From the NCBI GenBank assembly GCA_007115705.1, contig QXEO01000434.1, positions 558,001 to 622,000 of the forward strand: DNA of 64,000 nt, written 5' to 3'. This DNA comes from Dactylis glomerata (Eukaryota; Streptophyta; Magnoliopsida; Poales; Poaceae). The position numbers and the translations under genes were made by a program. Under the pieces are notes generated by a model that did no database searches, was not told the DNA's origin, and saw nothing but the letters and a program-made list of their open reading frames with translations. Shown here piece by piece: positions 24,352-35,287 of the stretch (its first letter is position 1; each line of letters opens with the position of its first letter).

Positions 24352-25200
24352 TCATGTGGGCGCCATATAAAAGCTTGAGGCAAAGGCGCCATATAGGAAC
24401 TTAAAGCAATAGAGAGCATCAAAAATCATGTATGAAACACATTTAAATCTAAACCATTTCCTATGAAAAATAGTCTTGTAGAGAGACAAGTCATGAAAAC
24501 GCAAAGCAAAAAGCATAGGAAGGCAAAACAAGTACAACTTCAAGAATTGCAACATAAAGAGGAGAAACTCAATATTGTTGAGATCCATCAAACCATGTTT
24601 CCCTCTCTCATAATAACTTTTAGTAGCATCATGAATAGAATTAACAATATAACTATCGCGTAAAGCATCCCTATCATGAGCCACATGCATAAAAGGATTA
24701 ATACTCCCCACATGAACAATCGTAGTAGGAGCAAATTCAACAGAATAATTATTCTCATCACCATAATCATCATAAATAGGAGTCATATTGTAATCATAAC
24801 TAATTTTCTCCTCAAAAGTAGGTGAACTGAAAATATTATACTCATCATCATAACCATCATAGACTAGAGGTTTAGTATCATCACAAGCTAAAGAACAGCT
24901 ATTTCGCAAAGCATATTCATCAAACATATCATCATAAGAAGGAACATCACATATGGGAGATAAAATATTATCAGAACAAGATTTCTCCACTAAAGCTGGG
25001 GAACTAAAAATATCATACTTAACAAAACCAGCTTCCCCAAGCTTAGACTTTTCCATAGCATTAGCAATAACGGGATTCAAAGCATTCGTACTAACAACAC
25101 TATTAGCATGCAAATTAAGCTCCAAAGGTTTTTCAATTTTCTCTTCAAACACTTCATATCTAAACTCAGGAAAAAGACTACAGAACTCTTTGTTTTCCAT
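24352..25200 (-). CDS. E1 ORF: gag N-terminus fused to ORF2 C-terminus
   Basis: 282 residues, intact, starting MENKEFCSLFPEF. The first about 88 residues match the N-terminus of the E2 gag (to SPICDV). From PSYDDMFDEY on it matches the second half of E2 ORF2, ending in the same hydrophobic, Leu/Phe-rich C-terminus (LFMLQFLKLYLFCLPMLFA and following). The capsid-like part of gag is absent. A 1708-bp deletion between two ATGTT copies in an E2-like ancestor would produce exactly this join and shift from the gag frame to the ORF2 frame. Function unknown; it cannot supply capsid. Confidence 0.8.
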   Translation of the reverse strand: MENKEFCSLFPEFRYEVFEEKIEKPLELNLHANSVVSTNALNPVIANAMEKSKLGEAGFVKYDIFSSPALVEKSCSDNILSPICDVPSYDDMFDEYALRNSCSLACDDTKPLVYDGYDDEYNIFSSPTFEEKISYDYNMTPIYDDYGDENNYSVEFAPTTIVHVGSINPFMHVAHDRDALRDSYIVNSIHDATKSYYERGKHGLMDLNNIEFLLFMLQFLKLYLFCLPMLFALRFHDLSLYKTIFHRKWFRFKCVSYMIFDALYCFKFLYGAFASSFYMAPT

Positions 25201-25313
25201 TAAGCCTAACTAGTGAAAATAAAAACAAGAAACAAAAAGATGTAATTGCAGAATCTAAAGGAAATAACTCTGAGCACTCACACAGGAGGATGCGAGTACC
25301 TTTTACCTTACCT

Positions 25314-25330
25314 CCCCGGCAACGGCGCCA
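25314..25330 (-). promoter_or_regulatory. E1 primer-binding site, tRNA-Asp type
   Basis: On the minus strand TGGCGCCGTTGCCGGGG, the perfect complement of the 3' end of plant tRNA-Asp(GTC). It is separated from the LTR by 10 bp (25331-25340). Confidence 0.9.
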
Positions 25331-25340
25331 GAAAAGAGCT

Positions 25341-25727
25341 TGATGTCTACGCACTTCTATTCTTGTAGACACTTGTTGGGCCTCCAAGTGCAGAGGTTTG
25401 TAGAACAGCAGCAAATTTCCCTTAAGTGGATCACCCAAGGTTTATCGAACTCAGGGAGATTAGAGGTCAAAGCTATCCCTCTCAAGAAACCCTGCAATTA
25501 CGATACAGAAAGTCTCTTATGTCCCCAACACACCCAATATACTTGTCAGATGTATAGGTGCACTAGTTTGGCGAAGAGATAGTGAAATACAAGTGGTATG
25601 GATGATTATAAGTAGCAAACGTGATGTGAAATAAATATCGCTGCGAGCAAACAAGTAACAAAATAGCAAGTAAACGGTGTGCAATGCTTGGAAACAAGGC
25701 ATAGGGATCATACTTTCACTAGTGGAC
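25341..25727 (-). repeat. E1 5' LTR, proximal fragment (interrupted by E2)
   Basis: 387 bp, the U5 side of the LTR. It is followed by E2 and continues at 34127-35282 (1156 bp), totalling 1543 bp as in the 3' LTR. TSD of E2 (TGGAC) lies at 25723-25727. Confidence 0.93.
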
Positions 25728-27288
25728 TGATACGTCTCAAACGTATCTATAATTTTTGATGCTCCATGCTTGTTTTTACACCATTTGCCTATTGTTTTGT
25801 TACACTTAGTAGCACTTTTATGCATTTTCCGGAACTAACCTATTAACGAGTTGCCACAGTGCAGTTCCCTGTTTTCTGCTGTTTTTGTGTTTCAGAGTGA
25901 TACACAGGAAATATTCTCGGAATTGGACGAAACAAGTTCCTGAAGTCTTATTTTACCCGGGAGCATCCAGACATCCAAAAGAGAGCCGGAGAGGGGCCAG
26001 GGCCTGCCCTCACACTAGGGTGGCGCGGCCCAGGCCCTGGCCGTGCCACCCATGTGTGAGGAGCCCCTGGCTGCCCTCTCGCGACGCCCCTTCGCCTATA
26101 AGAAGCCTCGGGATGAAAAACCCTAAGGGAGTCGGCAATTTTCCAGAAAGAGTTCCGTAGTTCCGCCGCCACCGACGAATTTCGGGGGACAGAAGTCTCT
26201 GTTCCGGCACCCTGCCGGGACGGGGAAGTGCCCCCGGAGCCATCTCCATCGGTCTCCATCGCCGTCTTCGCCGTCTCCATCGACCTCACCGCCATCTCCA
26301 TCAACCTTGTTGTCTCCTATGATGAGGAGGGAGTAGTTCATCCCCGGGGCTAAGGGCTCTACCGGTAGCTATGTGGTTCACCTCTCTCTCCCATGATGTG
26401 ATCTTTATGTGATCGTGAGCTTTGTATCATGTTGAACAAGTAGATGTTATTATTCAGATATTATGCTACTCCTATGCTTAATTGTTATAGTGTACTCTAG
26501 TGATGTTATTAAAGTAATCTATTCCTCCTGCCATGGTGTAACGGTGACAGTGCGTGCATCGTGGTGGTACTTGGTTTAGGCTATGATTGTGATCTCTTGT
26601 GGATTATGAGAATAATTATTGCTATGATAGTTTGAGTGATCTATTCCTCCTTTCATGGTGTAATGTTGACAGTGTGTGCACCGTGTTAGTACTTGGTCTA
26701 AGTTGCAATGATATCTATCTTGAGTTGTGATCTGATTTGGATATCTCTATGAGTGGTGTTTGTCAAGTACTTGATGAACTTTAAGGGGTGCTTCTGCAGC
26801 CACTACACAATGATTAGTGTTATTCAATAGGAGAGTAATTCAGAGTACTATAGTGAAGAGTAGTTATTTATTTGTTCATTCATGTTATATTGTTGGGAGT
26901 GTGTCCACTAGTGAAAGTATGATCCCTAGGCCTTGTTTCCAAGCATTGCACACCGTTTACTTGCTATTTTGTTACTTGTTTGCTCGCAGCAATTTTTATT
27001 TCACATCACGTTTGCTACTTATAATCATCTATACCACTTGTATTTCACTATCTCTTCGCCGAACTAGTGCACCTATACATCTGACAAGTGTATTGGGTGT
27101 GTTGGGGAAACAAGAGACTTTCTGTATCGTAATTGCAGGGTTGCTTGAGAGGGATAGCTTTGACCTCTTCCTCCCTGAGTTTGATAAACCTTGGGTGATC
27201 CACTTAAGGGAAACTTGCTGCTATTCTACAAACCTCTGCACTTGGAGGCCCAACAAGTGTCTACAAGAATAGAAGTGCGTAGACATCA
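25728..27288 (+). repeat. E2 5' LTR
   Basis: 1561 bp, TGATACGTCTCAAACG... to ...CGTAGACATCA. TATA box (CCTATAAGAAG) near 26096. Confidence 0.94.
26096..26104 (+). promoter_or_regulatory. TATA box of E2 5' LTR
   Basis: TATAAGAA in the context CGCCTATAAGAAGCC, followed by GC-rich leader. The same motif is present in the 3' LTR near 32927. Confidence 0.55.
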
Positions 27289-27298
27289 AGCTCTTTTC

Positions 27299-27315
27299 TG
27301 GCGCCGTTGCCGGGG
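27299..27315 (+). promoter_or_regulatory. E2 primer-binding site, tRNA-Asp type
   Basis: TGGCGCCGTTGCCGGGG, perfect complement of plant tRNA-Asp(GTC) 3' end including CCA, 10 bp after the LTR. Confidence 0.92.
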
Positions 27316-27428
27316 AGGTAAGGTAAAAGGTACTTGCGTCCTCCTGTGTGAGTGCTCGGAGTTATTTCCTTTAGATTCTGCAATTACATCTTTTTGTTTC
27401 TTGTTTTTATTTTCACTAGTTAGGCTTT

Positions 27429-28997
27429 ATGGAAAACAAAGAGTTCTTTAGTCTTTTTCCTGATTTTAGATTTGAAGAGAAAATTGAAAATCCTTTGGAG
27501 CTTATTTCGCATAGCAATATTATTAGTACGAATGCTTTGAATACCGTTATTGCTAATGCTATAGAAAAGTCTAAGCTTGGGGAAGCTGGTTTTGTTGAGT
27601 ATGATATTTTTAGTCCCCCAGCTTTAGTGGAGAAAGTTTGCTCTGATGATATTTTATCTCCCATATGTGATGTTTCTAATGATGCTTGTGCTCCCCATCC
27701 TTTTAAAATACCTACGAAGATTGTTGAACGTATTAGGGATAACTGCTATTTAGGAGATGGAACTGTCCATCCTGGTGATCATCTGCTCTTTATACATGAA
27801 TTATGCGAGTTGTTCCAGTGTGCAGGTATTTCGATGAACCAAGTTAAGAAGAAGCTATTTTCTTTATCACTGAAAGGCAGAGCCGAGGAATGGTATCGGC
27901 TGCTTAAAGATGGTCCATTTGTTGGCTGGGAGGAAATTGTACCTCTCTTTTATTCTAAATTATATCCTCCAAGTGAGATTCATAAAGATCGTAATCAGAT
28001 ATATAATTTTTGGCCTCATGAGGGAGAAAGCATTGCCCAAGCGTGGGGAAGATTGAAGTTACTAATGCATAAATGTCCTATTCATGATCTTCCCCGTAAT
28101 ATTGTTATTAATAATTTTTATGCAAGGCTTTCAGGATATTACAAGGACTATCTAGATGCATGCTTTGATGGGTCTTTCACAAGCAAGGATGTTGACACCA
28201 AGTGGGATCTGCTTGAAACAATTCAAAACAATATTGAAGGTTGGGATAGCGACAAAGGTAAAGGACCAGGTATGAATTACGAGTTTGATTGCATTAAGTC
28301 TTTCGCTGAAACTGCTAATTTTCAAGAGCTTAGTGCTAAATATGGTCTTGATCCTCAAATTATGGTTGATTGCTTTAAAGCCTTTGCTTCCCATATGAAT
28401 GTTCCTAAAGGAAATGGGGACGTGTATCATGAACCTTTTAAGGACACTCGCATAGAAAGTGATATTGTTATTGATGATTGCAATAAACATGCTCAAACTT
28501 CTAAAAGTACTATTTCTTATAAGCATGTTAATTTTTGTGGAATACATAGACCTTGTGAACAGAGTTACAACAAGGAAGATTATTGCATCACCCACGCAAA
28601 TGAAGAAACCAGTATGTGGTACAAGGATATAGGTGAGATCGGTAAAAAGGTTTGTGAGCTTTATCCTTTTCTTTGTAAACATTGCGATGACATAGGTCAT
28701 TTTAATTTCCAAAGCTCAAACCCTAATAGTTATTCTTCTAGTACCTTAAGTTTGTATTGTGATGACAAGATTACTCCCAATCAGCATGATGAGCTCACTT
28801 TGTTCTTGGCGTGTGAAGAGATATCTAGAAAGATTGCTTTGATAGATATGAATGATGTTGATATTAATAGCACCCTTCGTGGTTGTCGTCTCTATTGTGC
28901 TAAAGATTGCCTTGCAAATACTTACATTCAGAATCTTATAAAACTTGGTATTTTGCCAAGCTATGACAGGACTGATAGATGTTTTTTATCTTATTAA
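27429..28997 (+). CDS. E2 gag-like protein (Retrotrans_gag)
   Basis: 522 residues, intact, starting MENKEFFSLFPDF 114 bp after the PBS. It forms the capsid shell of retrotransposon particles in the cytoplasm. Residues about 100-240 match the plant Retrotrans_gag domain: IHELCELFQCAGIS, LKGRAEEWYRLLKD, then W..I...FY.K..P.S.......I..F....GES...AW.R. The C-terminal half contains a run of Cys/His residues but no standard zinc knuckle that I can see. The stop at 28995 overlaps ORF2, which is in another frame. Without protease or RT in the element, the protein would need a helper to function in reverse transcription. Confidence 0.88.
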   Translation: MENKEFFSLFPDFRFEEKIENPLELISHSNIISTNALNTVIANAIEKSKLGEAGFVEYDIFSPPALVEKVCSDDILSPICDVSNDACAPHPFKIPTKIVERIRDNCYLGDGTVHPGDHLLFIHELCELFQCAGISMNQVKKKLFSLSLKGRAEEWYRLLKDGPFVGWEEIVPLFYSKLYPPSEIHKDRNQIYNFWPHEGESIAQAWGRLKLLMHKCPIHDLPRNIVINNFYARLSGYYKDYLDACFDGSFTSKDVDTKWDLLETIQNNIEGWDSDKGKGPGMNYEFDCIKSFAETANFQELSAKYGLDPQIMVDCFKAFASHMNVPKGNGDVYHEPFKDTRIESDIVIDDCNKHAQTSKSTISYKHVNFCGIHRPCEQSYNKEDYCITHANEETSMWYKDIGEIGKKVCELYPFLCKHCDDIGHFNFQSSNPNSYSSSTLSLYCDDKITPNQHDELTLFLACEEISRKIALIDMNDVDINSTLRGCRLYCAKDCLANTYIQNLIKLGILPSYDRTDRCFLSY

Positions 28998-29139
28998 TAG
29001 AGAGGAGGAATCCTCCAAAGTTTCTTCTGTTGTTCCTGTTAGCAAACCAGATTATGTGGAGAAGATGCCTTTCCCTCCTAGAGAATATGTGGAGAAGATG
29101 CCCTTCAAGTCTCTCCCTCCTAAGGGAGAGAGTAAGAAG

Positions 29140-29172
<33 letters not shown>

Positions 29173-29964
29173 AGGAGTAAGAGGCGAGAGGACACGGTAT
29201 CTTCCCCTAAGCGTTATGATCCTGCTATTGATTATGATAATTCTGATTGGGATGATGTTCCTATGCCTGTTACCTATGTTAGTGATCATGATTGGGAAAA
29301 GCACTCTACTTTTGATATTGAAAATCTTTTTGGTACCAATTCCAAGGTTAATAATTGTTGTACCATTAGTGCTATCCATGTTCCTTCTTATGATGATATG
29401 TTTGATGAATATGCTTTGCGACATAGTAGTTCTCTATCTTGTGATGATACTAAGCCTCTAGTTTATGATGATGATTATAATGTTTTCAGTTCACCTACTT
29501 TTGAGGAGAAAAATAGTTATGATTATAATATGCCTCCTGTCTTTGATGATTATGGTGATGAGAATAATTATTCTATTGAATCTGCTCCTACTACTATTGT
29601 TCATGTGGGGAGTATTAATCCTTTTATGCATGTGGCTCATGATAGGGATGCTTTAAATGATAGTTATATTGTTAGTTCTATTCATGATGCTACTAAATGT
29701 TATTATGAGAGAGGGAAACATGGTTTGATGGATCTCAACAATATTAAGTTTCCCCTCTTTATGTTGCAATTCTTGAAGTTGTACTTGTTTTGCCTTCCTA
29801 TGCTTTTTGCTTTGCGCTTTCATGACTTGTCTCTTTACAAGACTATTTTTCATAGGAAGTGGTTTAGATTTAAATGTGTTTCATACATGCTTTTTGATGC
29901 TCTCTATTGCTTCAAGTTCTTATATGGCGCCTTTGCCTCAAGCTCTTATATGGCGCCCACATGA
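28963..29964 (+). CDS. E2 ORF2, unknown function, lysine tract and hydrophobic C-terminus
   Basis: About 333 residues from the ATG at 28963, overlapping the gag end by 35 nt in the +1 frame. Features: duplicated YVEKMPF motifs, then a Lys-rich tract (about 29130-29185, an AAG microsatellite), an acidic Tyr/Asp-rich middle, and a C-terminal about 80-residue Leu/Phe/Tyr-rich stretch (FMLQFLKLYLFCLPMLFALRF and beyond) that could be membrane-associated. No match to protease, RT or integrase. Position and the hydrophobic end recall env-like ORFs of Athila elements, but there is no motif to prove that. E1 retains only the second half, fused to gag. Confidence 0.7.
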
Positions 29965-32556
29965 GCATCTTTGCAAATTACTGCGCCTAGCTCAAAGACG
30001 TTAAAGAAAAGCACTCTTGGGAGATAACCCAATGTTTTCTTTTCAGTACTTTTTTTTTTATTTGAGTCTTGGAAGTCATTACTGCTGTAATGACCGCTCC
30101 TTATCCTTTTTATTTCGTTTTTGTGCCAAGAGAAGCCTCTAATTTGAGCGAGGTAAAGATTTGGGGATGTTGCTGTCCTGAAACTGTTTTCGGTGCTGCA
30201 CTGTAAAAATTCGTATAAATTCTATGTTTATCTTTTGGACCTGCGATTTCTTGTGCATATGTCCCAGGTTATATCCAAACTTTTCTTAGTTGAACACTTT
30301 TTGATTTGAGCAACAGAAAATCCCTCAAAAATTCGACCTTTGTCAGCTGTTCAGTTTTGACAGATTTCTGCCAATATTTGTGTTTGCCACTTTATCGCTT
30401 TCTTTTGAGTTCTTTTGATCACGGAACTTTTGGGGAGGTTGCTACAGTAGTATATGCTATATATTTGGTGGTTTTGAGTTGAAACCTGAAGCAAATAGAG
30501 GAATGATTATATGTTATGCTTGCACTAATGTTGCTAATAGAATTGTGTTTAGTTTTGTATGAAGGAAGTTTTCAAGTGTAGGGATTGGAGAATGATGAGA
30601 TGAGTTGAAGAATGGACAAAAGCTCAAGCTTGGGGATGCCCATTCATCAACCCAAGAAATATCCACGAAGTACAAGCGTCAAAGCTTGGGGATGCCCCCG
30701 AGGCACCCCTTCTTCATCGGCAAAAATCAGGTCACCTTTCAAGACACTATATTTTTATTGCTTCATGCACTATGTGTTTTTCTTGGAGCGTCAGTTGTTT
30801 TAGTTTTCTTAGTTGGTTTAGTTTGTTTGTTTGCTGCAATAAATGGTTGGACCCCAACAAATTTCCTTTGGAAGAGATGTACTCGTTTTCATTTGCAAAG
30901 AACGCTCTAGTTTTCACTCTTATTAAAAATCGAGCGTTCTTCTTTTTCTGCTACTGCTTTTGGTTTCGTTTTCGCCTTGATTTGCGTTCAGATATTCTTA
31001 TATTTATTTATCAAGGTGTATTTTTGCCTCTGGTATTTATTGGTTTTCATCAAAAGAGGTGTTTATAAAAAGTTTCAAATGGTGTTGGAAACGAGAAAAA
31101 GCTTTATGCAAAAAAGTGGTACAAGAAGGAGCTTGTGTAGACTGCGTCTTAGGCTTTTTCATGTCATGCTTGATGTATTTTTGTTAGTATGCTTAGTGGT
31201 TTTGCTGTAGCATGACTTGTCTCAAATAACTGAGATTGCTTAATGAGCCTTTGAAAAAAATCATGCGTTGTTTTTATTGTATGGAAGCATTATTTTGGTT
31301 TTCTCCTTGATGCTTTATTTGGGTTGACTTGGCGCATGCTCACACATGTTAGACTCTTACAAAGTCGCCATTAGCCTTCATGATCATTTAGTTTTTGACT
31401 TTCGATGCCATCTTATGCTTCTTTTAATGTCGCTTTGTCGCTTTGCATGATTATGGCCATTATTGCTCTCTTAGTTGGTCGCTCCCAGTCTTTTGCTAGC
31501 CCTCGCCTTGTACTGAGTATGAGCTCTACTCGTGCATCCAACTCCTAAAAGCCAAAGTTTTCCATTGTGTCCACTATAAACTCCTATGCATGGTATTTGT
31601 AAGCCATTCCAAAGTAAATTCTCATGTGCTACCTTTCAAAAACCTTCAAAACACTTCTCGTTTTGTGACACTGTTTTCAGCTCATGGGGACGTAGTGGTC
31701 GGATTTGCTATCTTCCATATTGCTTATTCCAAAAAGAAAAAAAAGAGAAAAAAAGAAAGAAAAAGGCACTCCTCCAAAGAATGTGAATGTTGGTGGGCAC
31801 CCGATGGAATCGGTTAGCCATGGTATGTGAAAGGAAAAAGGTGGGGAGGAGTGCCAAGTTTTATAAAAAGAGCACAAAAGTGCCAATCTCTCTCTCAAAA
31901 ACTTGCTTCATTTTTGTATGGAAGATAGTAAGAACCCCATTGCCAGTCGTTGACAAAGACAACCACCTCTCAAAACCAATTTTTATCTCTCTGTTTTACA
32001 AATGAAAAGCTCTAGCACATGCTCAATCAATGCTTCCCTCTGCGAAGGGCCTTTCTTCTACTTTTATGTTGAGTCACCACCTTCTTTTTTTATGCACCAT
32101 TAAGAGAGCATAGTTGTCATTCTTAGTGTGATATGCATTGTCCCAAAGTTCATTGATTGATTCATGATGATTGGTTTCACTTGTTCTTAAATTACTTGTA
32201 TCTAGTCGCCCTCTTAAACTTGAAGGTGTCCTATGCATTTATGTTTTGCTCTCTTTAAAGGACAAGCTGAAAACCATTTGTATGTTTTTCCTTATGATTT
32301 GAACACACGTTTGACTTTCATTGTTTCATTATCATGATCTTTTGTTTGTGTTCATTTGCATGTTTACAACATGGTTGCTAAGTTTCTTATTGTCATGATT
32401 ATATCTTTCATGCCCATGTTTTAAGTTCTATTGATCCCAGCTCACCAAATGCTTACATATATGATCAAGATTGTGTAGGTGCATGTCACCTCAAAAATTA
32501 TTCTTTGTTATCACTTACCTACTCGAGGACGAGTAGGAGTTAAGCTTGGGGATGCT
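29965..32556 (+). other. E2 3' non-coding region
   Basis: About 2.6 kb without a supportable gene. It includes AAGCTTGGGGATGCCC motifs at about 30627 and 30690 that copy the PPT, and T/A-rich DNA matching E1 in reverse. Ends with the PPT. Confidence 0.75.
32539..32556 (+). promoter_or_regulatory. E2 polypurine tract
   Basis: GTTAAGCTTGGGGATGCT directly before the 3' LTR, the expected plus-strand priming site. Confidence 0.75.
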
Positions 32557-34121
32557 TGATACGTCTCAAACGTATCTATAATTTTTGATGCTCCATGCTT
32601 GTTTTTACACCATTTGCCTATTGTTTCGTTACACTTAGTGGCACTTTTATGCATTTTCCGGAACTAACCGATTAACGAGTTGCCACAGTGCCAGTTCCCT
32701 GTTTTCTGCTGTTTTTGTGTTTCAGAGTGATACACAGGAAATATTCTCGGAATTGGACGAAACAAGTTCATGAAGTCTTATTTTACCCGGGAGCATCCAG
32801 ACATCCGAAAGAGAGCCGGAGAGGGGCCAGGGCCTGCCCTCACACTAGGGTGGCGCGGCCCAGGCCCTGGCCGCGCCACCCATGTGTGAGGAGCCCCTGG
32901 TTGCCCTCTCGCGACGCCCCTTCGCCTATAAGAAGCCTCGGGACGAAAAACCCTAAGGGAGTCGGCAATTTTCCAAAAAGAGTTCCATAGTTCCGCCGCC
33001 GCCACCGACGAATTTCGGGGGACAGAAGTCTCTATTCCGGCACCCTGCTGGGACGGGGAAGTGCCCCCGGAGCCATCTCCATCGGTCTCCATCGCCGTCT
33101 TCGCCGTCTCCATCGACCTCACCGCCATCTCCATCAACCTTGCTGTCTCCTATGATGAGGAGGGAGTAGTTCATCCCCGGGGCTAAGGGCTCTACCGGTA
33201 GCTATGTGGTTCACCTCTCTCTCCCATGATGTGATCTTTATGTGATCGTGAGCTTTGTATCATGTTGAACAAGTAGATGTTATTATTCAGATATTATGCT
33301 ACTCCTATGCTTAATTGTTATAGTGTACTCTAGTGATGTTATTAAAGTAATCTATTCCTCCCGCCATGGTGTAACGGTGACAGTGCGTGCATCGTGGTGG
33401 TACTTGGTTTAGGCTATGATTGTGATCTCTTGTGGATTATGAGAATAATTATTGCTATGATAGTTTGAGTGATCTATTCCTCCTTTCATGGTGTAATGTT
33501 GACAGTGTGTGCACCGTGTTAGTACTTGGTCTAAGTTGCAATGATATCTATCTTGAGTTGTGATCTGATTTGGATATCTCTGTGAGTGGTGTTTGTCAAG
33601 TACTTGATGAACTTTAAGGGGTGCTTCTGCAGCCACTACACAATGATTAGTGTTATTCAATAGGAGAGTAATTCAGAGTACTATAGTGAAGAGTAGTTAT
33701 TTATTTGTTCATTCATGTTATATTGTTGGGAGTGTGTCCACTAGTGAAAGTATGATCCCTAGGCCTTGTTTCCAAGCATTGCACACCGTTTACTTGCTAT
33801 TTTGTTACTTGTTTGCTCGCAGCAATTTTTATTTCACATCACGTTTGCTACTTATAATCATCTATACCACTTGTATTTCACTATCTCTTCGCCGAACTAG
33901 TGCACCTATACATCTGACAAGTGTATTGGGTGTGTTGGGGACACAAGAGACTTTCTGTATCGTAATTGTAGGGTTGCTTGAGAGGGATAGCTTTGACCTC
34001 TTCCTCCCTGAGTTCGATAAACCTTGGGTGATCCACTTAAGGGAAACTTGCTGCTGTTCTACAAACCTCTGCACTTGGAGGCCCAACAAGTGTCTACAAG
34101 AATAGAAGTGCGTAGACATCA
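32557..34121 (+). repeat. E2 3' LTR
   Basis: 1565 bp, same ends as the 5' LTR, followed by TSD TGGAC at 34122-34126. Confidence 0.94.
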
Positions 34122-34126
34122 TGGAC

Positions 34127-35282
34127 ACACTCCCAACAATATAACATGATTGAACAAATAAACAACTTCTTTCCACTATGGTACTCTGAATTGCTCTTCT
34201 ATTGAATAACACTAATCATTGTGTAGTGGCTACAAAAGCACCCCTTAAAGTTCATCAAATACTTGACAAACACCACTCATAGAGATATCCAAATCAAAGC
34301 ACAACTCAAGATAGATATCATTGCAACTTAGACCAAGTACTAACACGGTGCACACACTGTCAACATTACACCATGAAAGGAGGAATAGATCACTTCAATA
34401 CTATCATAGTAATAATTACTCTCATAATCCACAAGAGATCACAATCATAGCCTAAACCAAGTACCACCATGATGCACGCTCTGTCACCGTTACACCATGG
34501 CAGGAGGAATAGATTACTTTAATAACATCACTAGAGTACACATAATATCTGAATAATAACATCTACTTGTTCAACATGATACAAAGCTCACGATCACATA
34601 AAGATCACATCATGGGAGAGAGAGGTGAACCACATAGCTACCGGTAGAGCCCTTAGCCCCGGGGATGAACTACTCCCTCCTCATCATAGGAGACAGCAAG
34701 GTTGATGGAGATGGCGGTGAGGTCGATGGAGACGGCGGAGACGGCGATGGAGACCGATGGAGATGGCTCCGGGGGCACTTCCCCGTCCCGGCAGGGTGCC
34801 AAAACAGAGACTTCTGTCCCTCGAAATTCGTCGACGGTGGCGGCGGAGCTGCGGAACTGCTTCTGGAAAATTGCCGAATCCCCTAGGGTTTTCCGTCCTG
34901 AGGCTTTATATAGGCGAAGGGGCATCGTCAGAGGTGGGACCAGGCGCCCTCACACATGGCTGGCGCGGCCAGGGGCCTGGCCGCGCCACCCATGCATGTG
35001 GGGCCCTGGTGGCCCCCCTCTGACTCTTCTTCGGATGTCTGGAAGCTTCCCGGTGAAATAAAACTTCAGGATGTGGTTTCGTCCAATTCCGAGAATATTT
35101 CTTGTGTATCACTTTTGAAACACAAAAACAGCAGAAAACAGGGAACTGGCACTGTGGCACTTGTTAATAGGTTAGTTCCAGAAAATGCATAAAAGTGCCA
35201 CTAAGTGTTACGAAACAATAGGCAAATGGTGTAAAAACAAGCATGGAGCATCAAAAATTATAGATACGTTGGAGACGTATCA
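34127..35282 (-). repeat. E1 5' LTR, distal fragment
   Basis: 1156 bp completing the E1 5' LTR after the E2 insertion. It ends ...GACGTATCA at 35282, then TSD GCTAT (35283-35287). It lies as an inverted copy of the first part of the E2 3' LTR. Confidence 0.93.
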
Positions 35283-35287
35283 GCTAT

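Larger units (their letters stand above)
25728..34121 (+). mobile_element. E2: non-autonomous Athila-like LTR retrotransposon nested in E1
   Basis: 8394 bp with LTRs 25728-27288 and 32557-34121, and perfect TSD TGGAC (25723-25727 and 34122-34126). It has a perfect tRNA-Asp PBS, PPT, an intact gag and a second ORF, but no protease, RT, RNase H or integrase. It belongs to the same family as E1 but in the opposite orientation and inside the E1 5' LTR. LTR differences are few (three changes in one 455-bp stretch I compared), fewer than in E1, consistent with a later insertion. Confidence 0.94.
18609..35282 (-). mobile_element. E1: non-autonomous Athila-like LTR retrotransposon, minus strand
   Basis: LTRs of 1543 bp each (18609-20151, and 25341-25727 plus 34127-35282), perfect TSD GCTAT, tRNA-Asp PBS on the minus strand (25314-25330) and PPT next to 20152. 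The 5' LTR is split by E2. Without E2 the element is about 8.28 kb. It carries one 282-residue ORF and no protease, RT or integrase, so it depends on proteins from elsewhere. In the 387-bp stretch I compared, the two LTRs differ at six positions. The internal 3' region holds a 915-bp direct duplication not present in E2. Confidence 0.92.

Noticed and set aside
26817..27272. 151-residue ORF in the E2 LTR (and copy at 33650-34105)
   Set aside because: It lies within the LTR and is duplicated only because LTRs are; no domain, and it runs into the LTR end rather than having a gene-like context.
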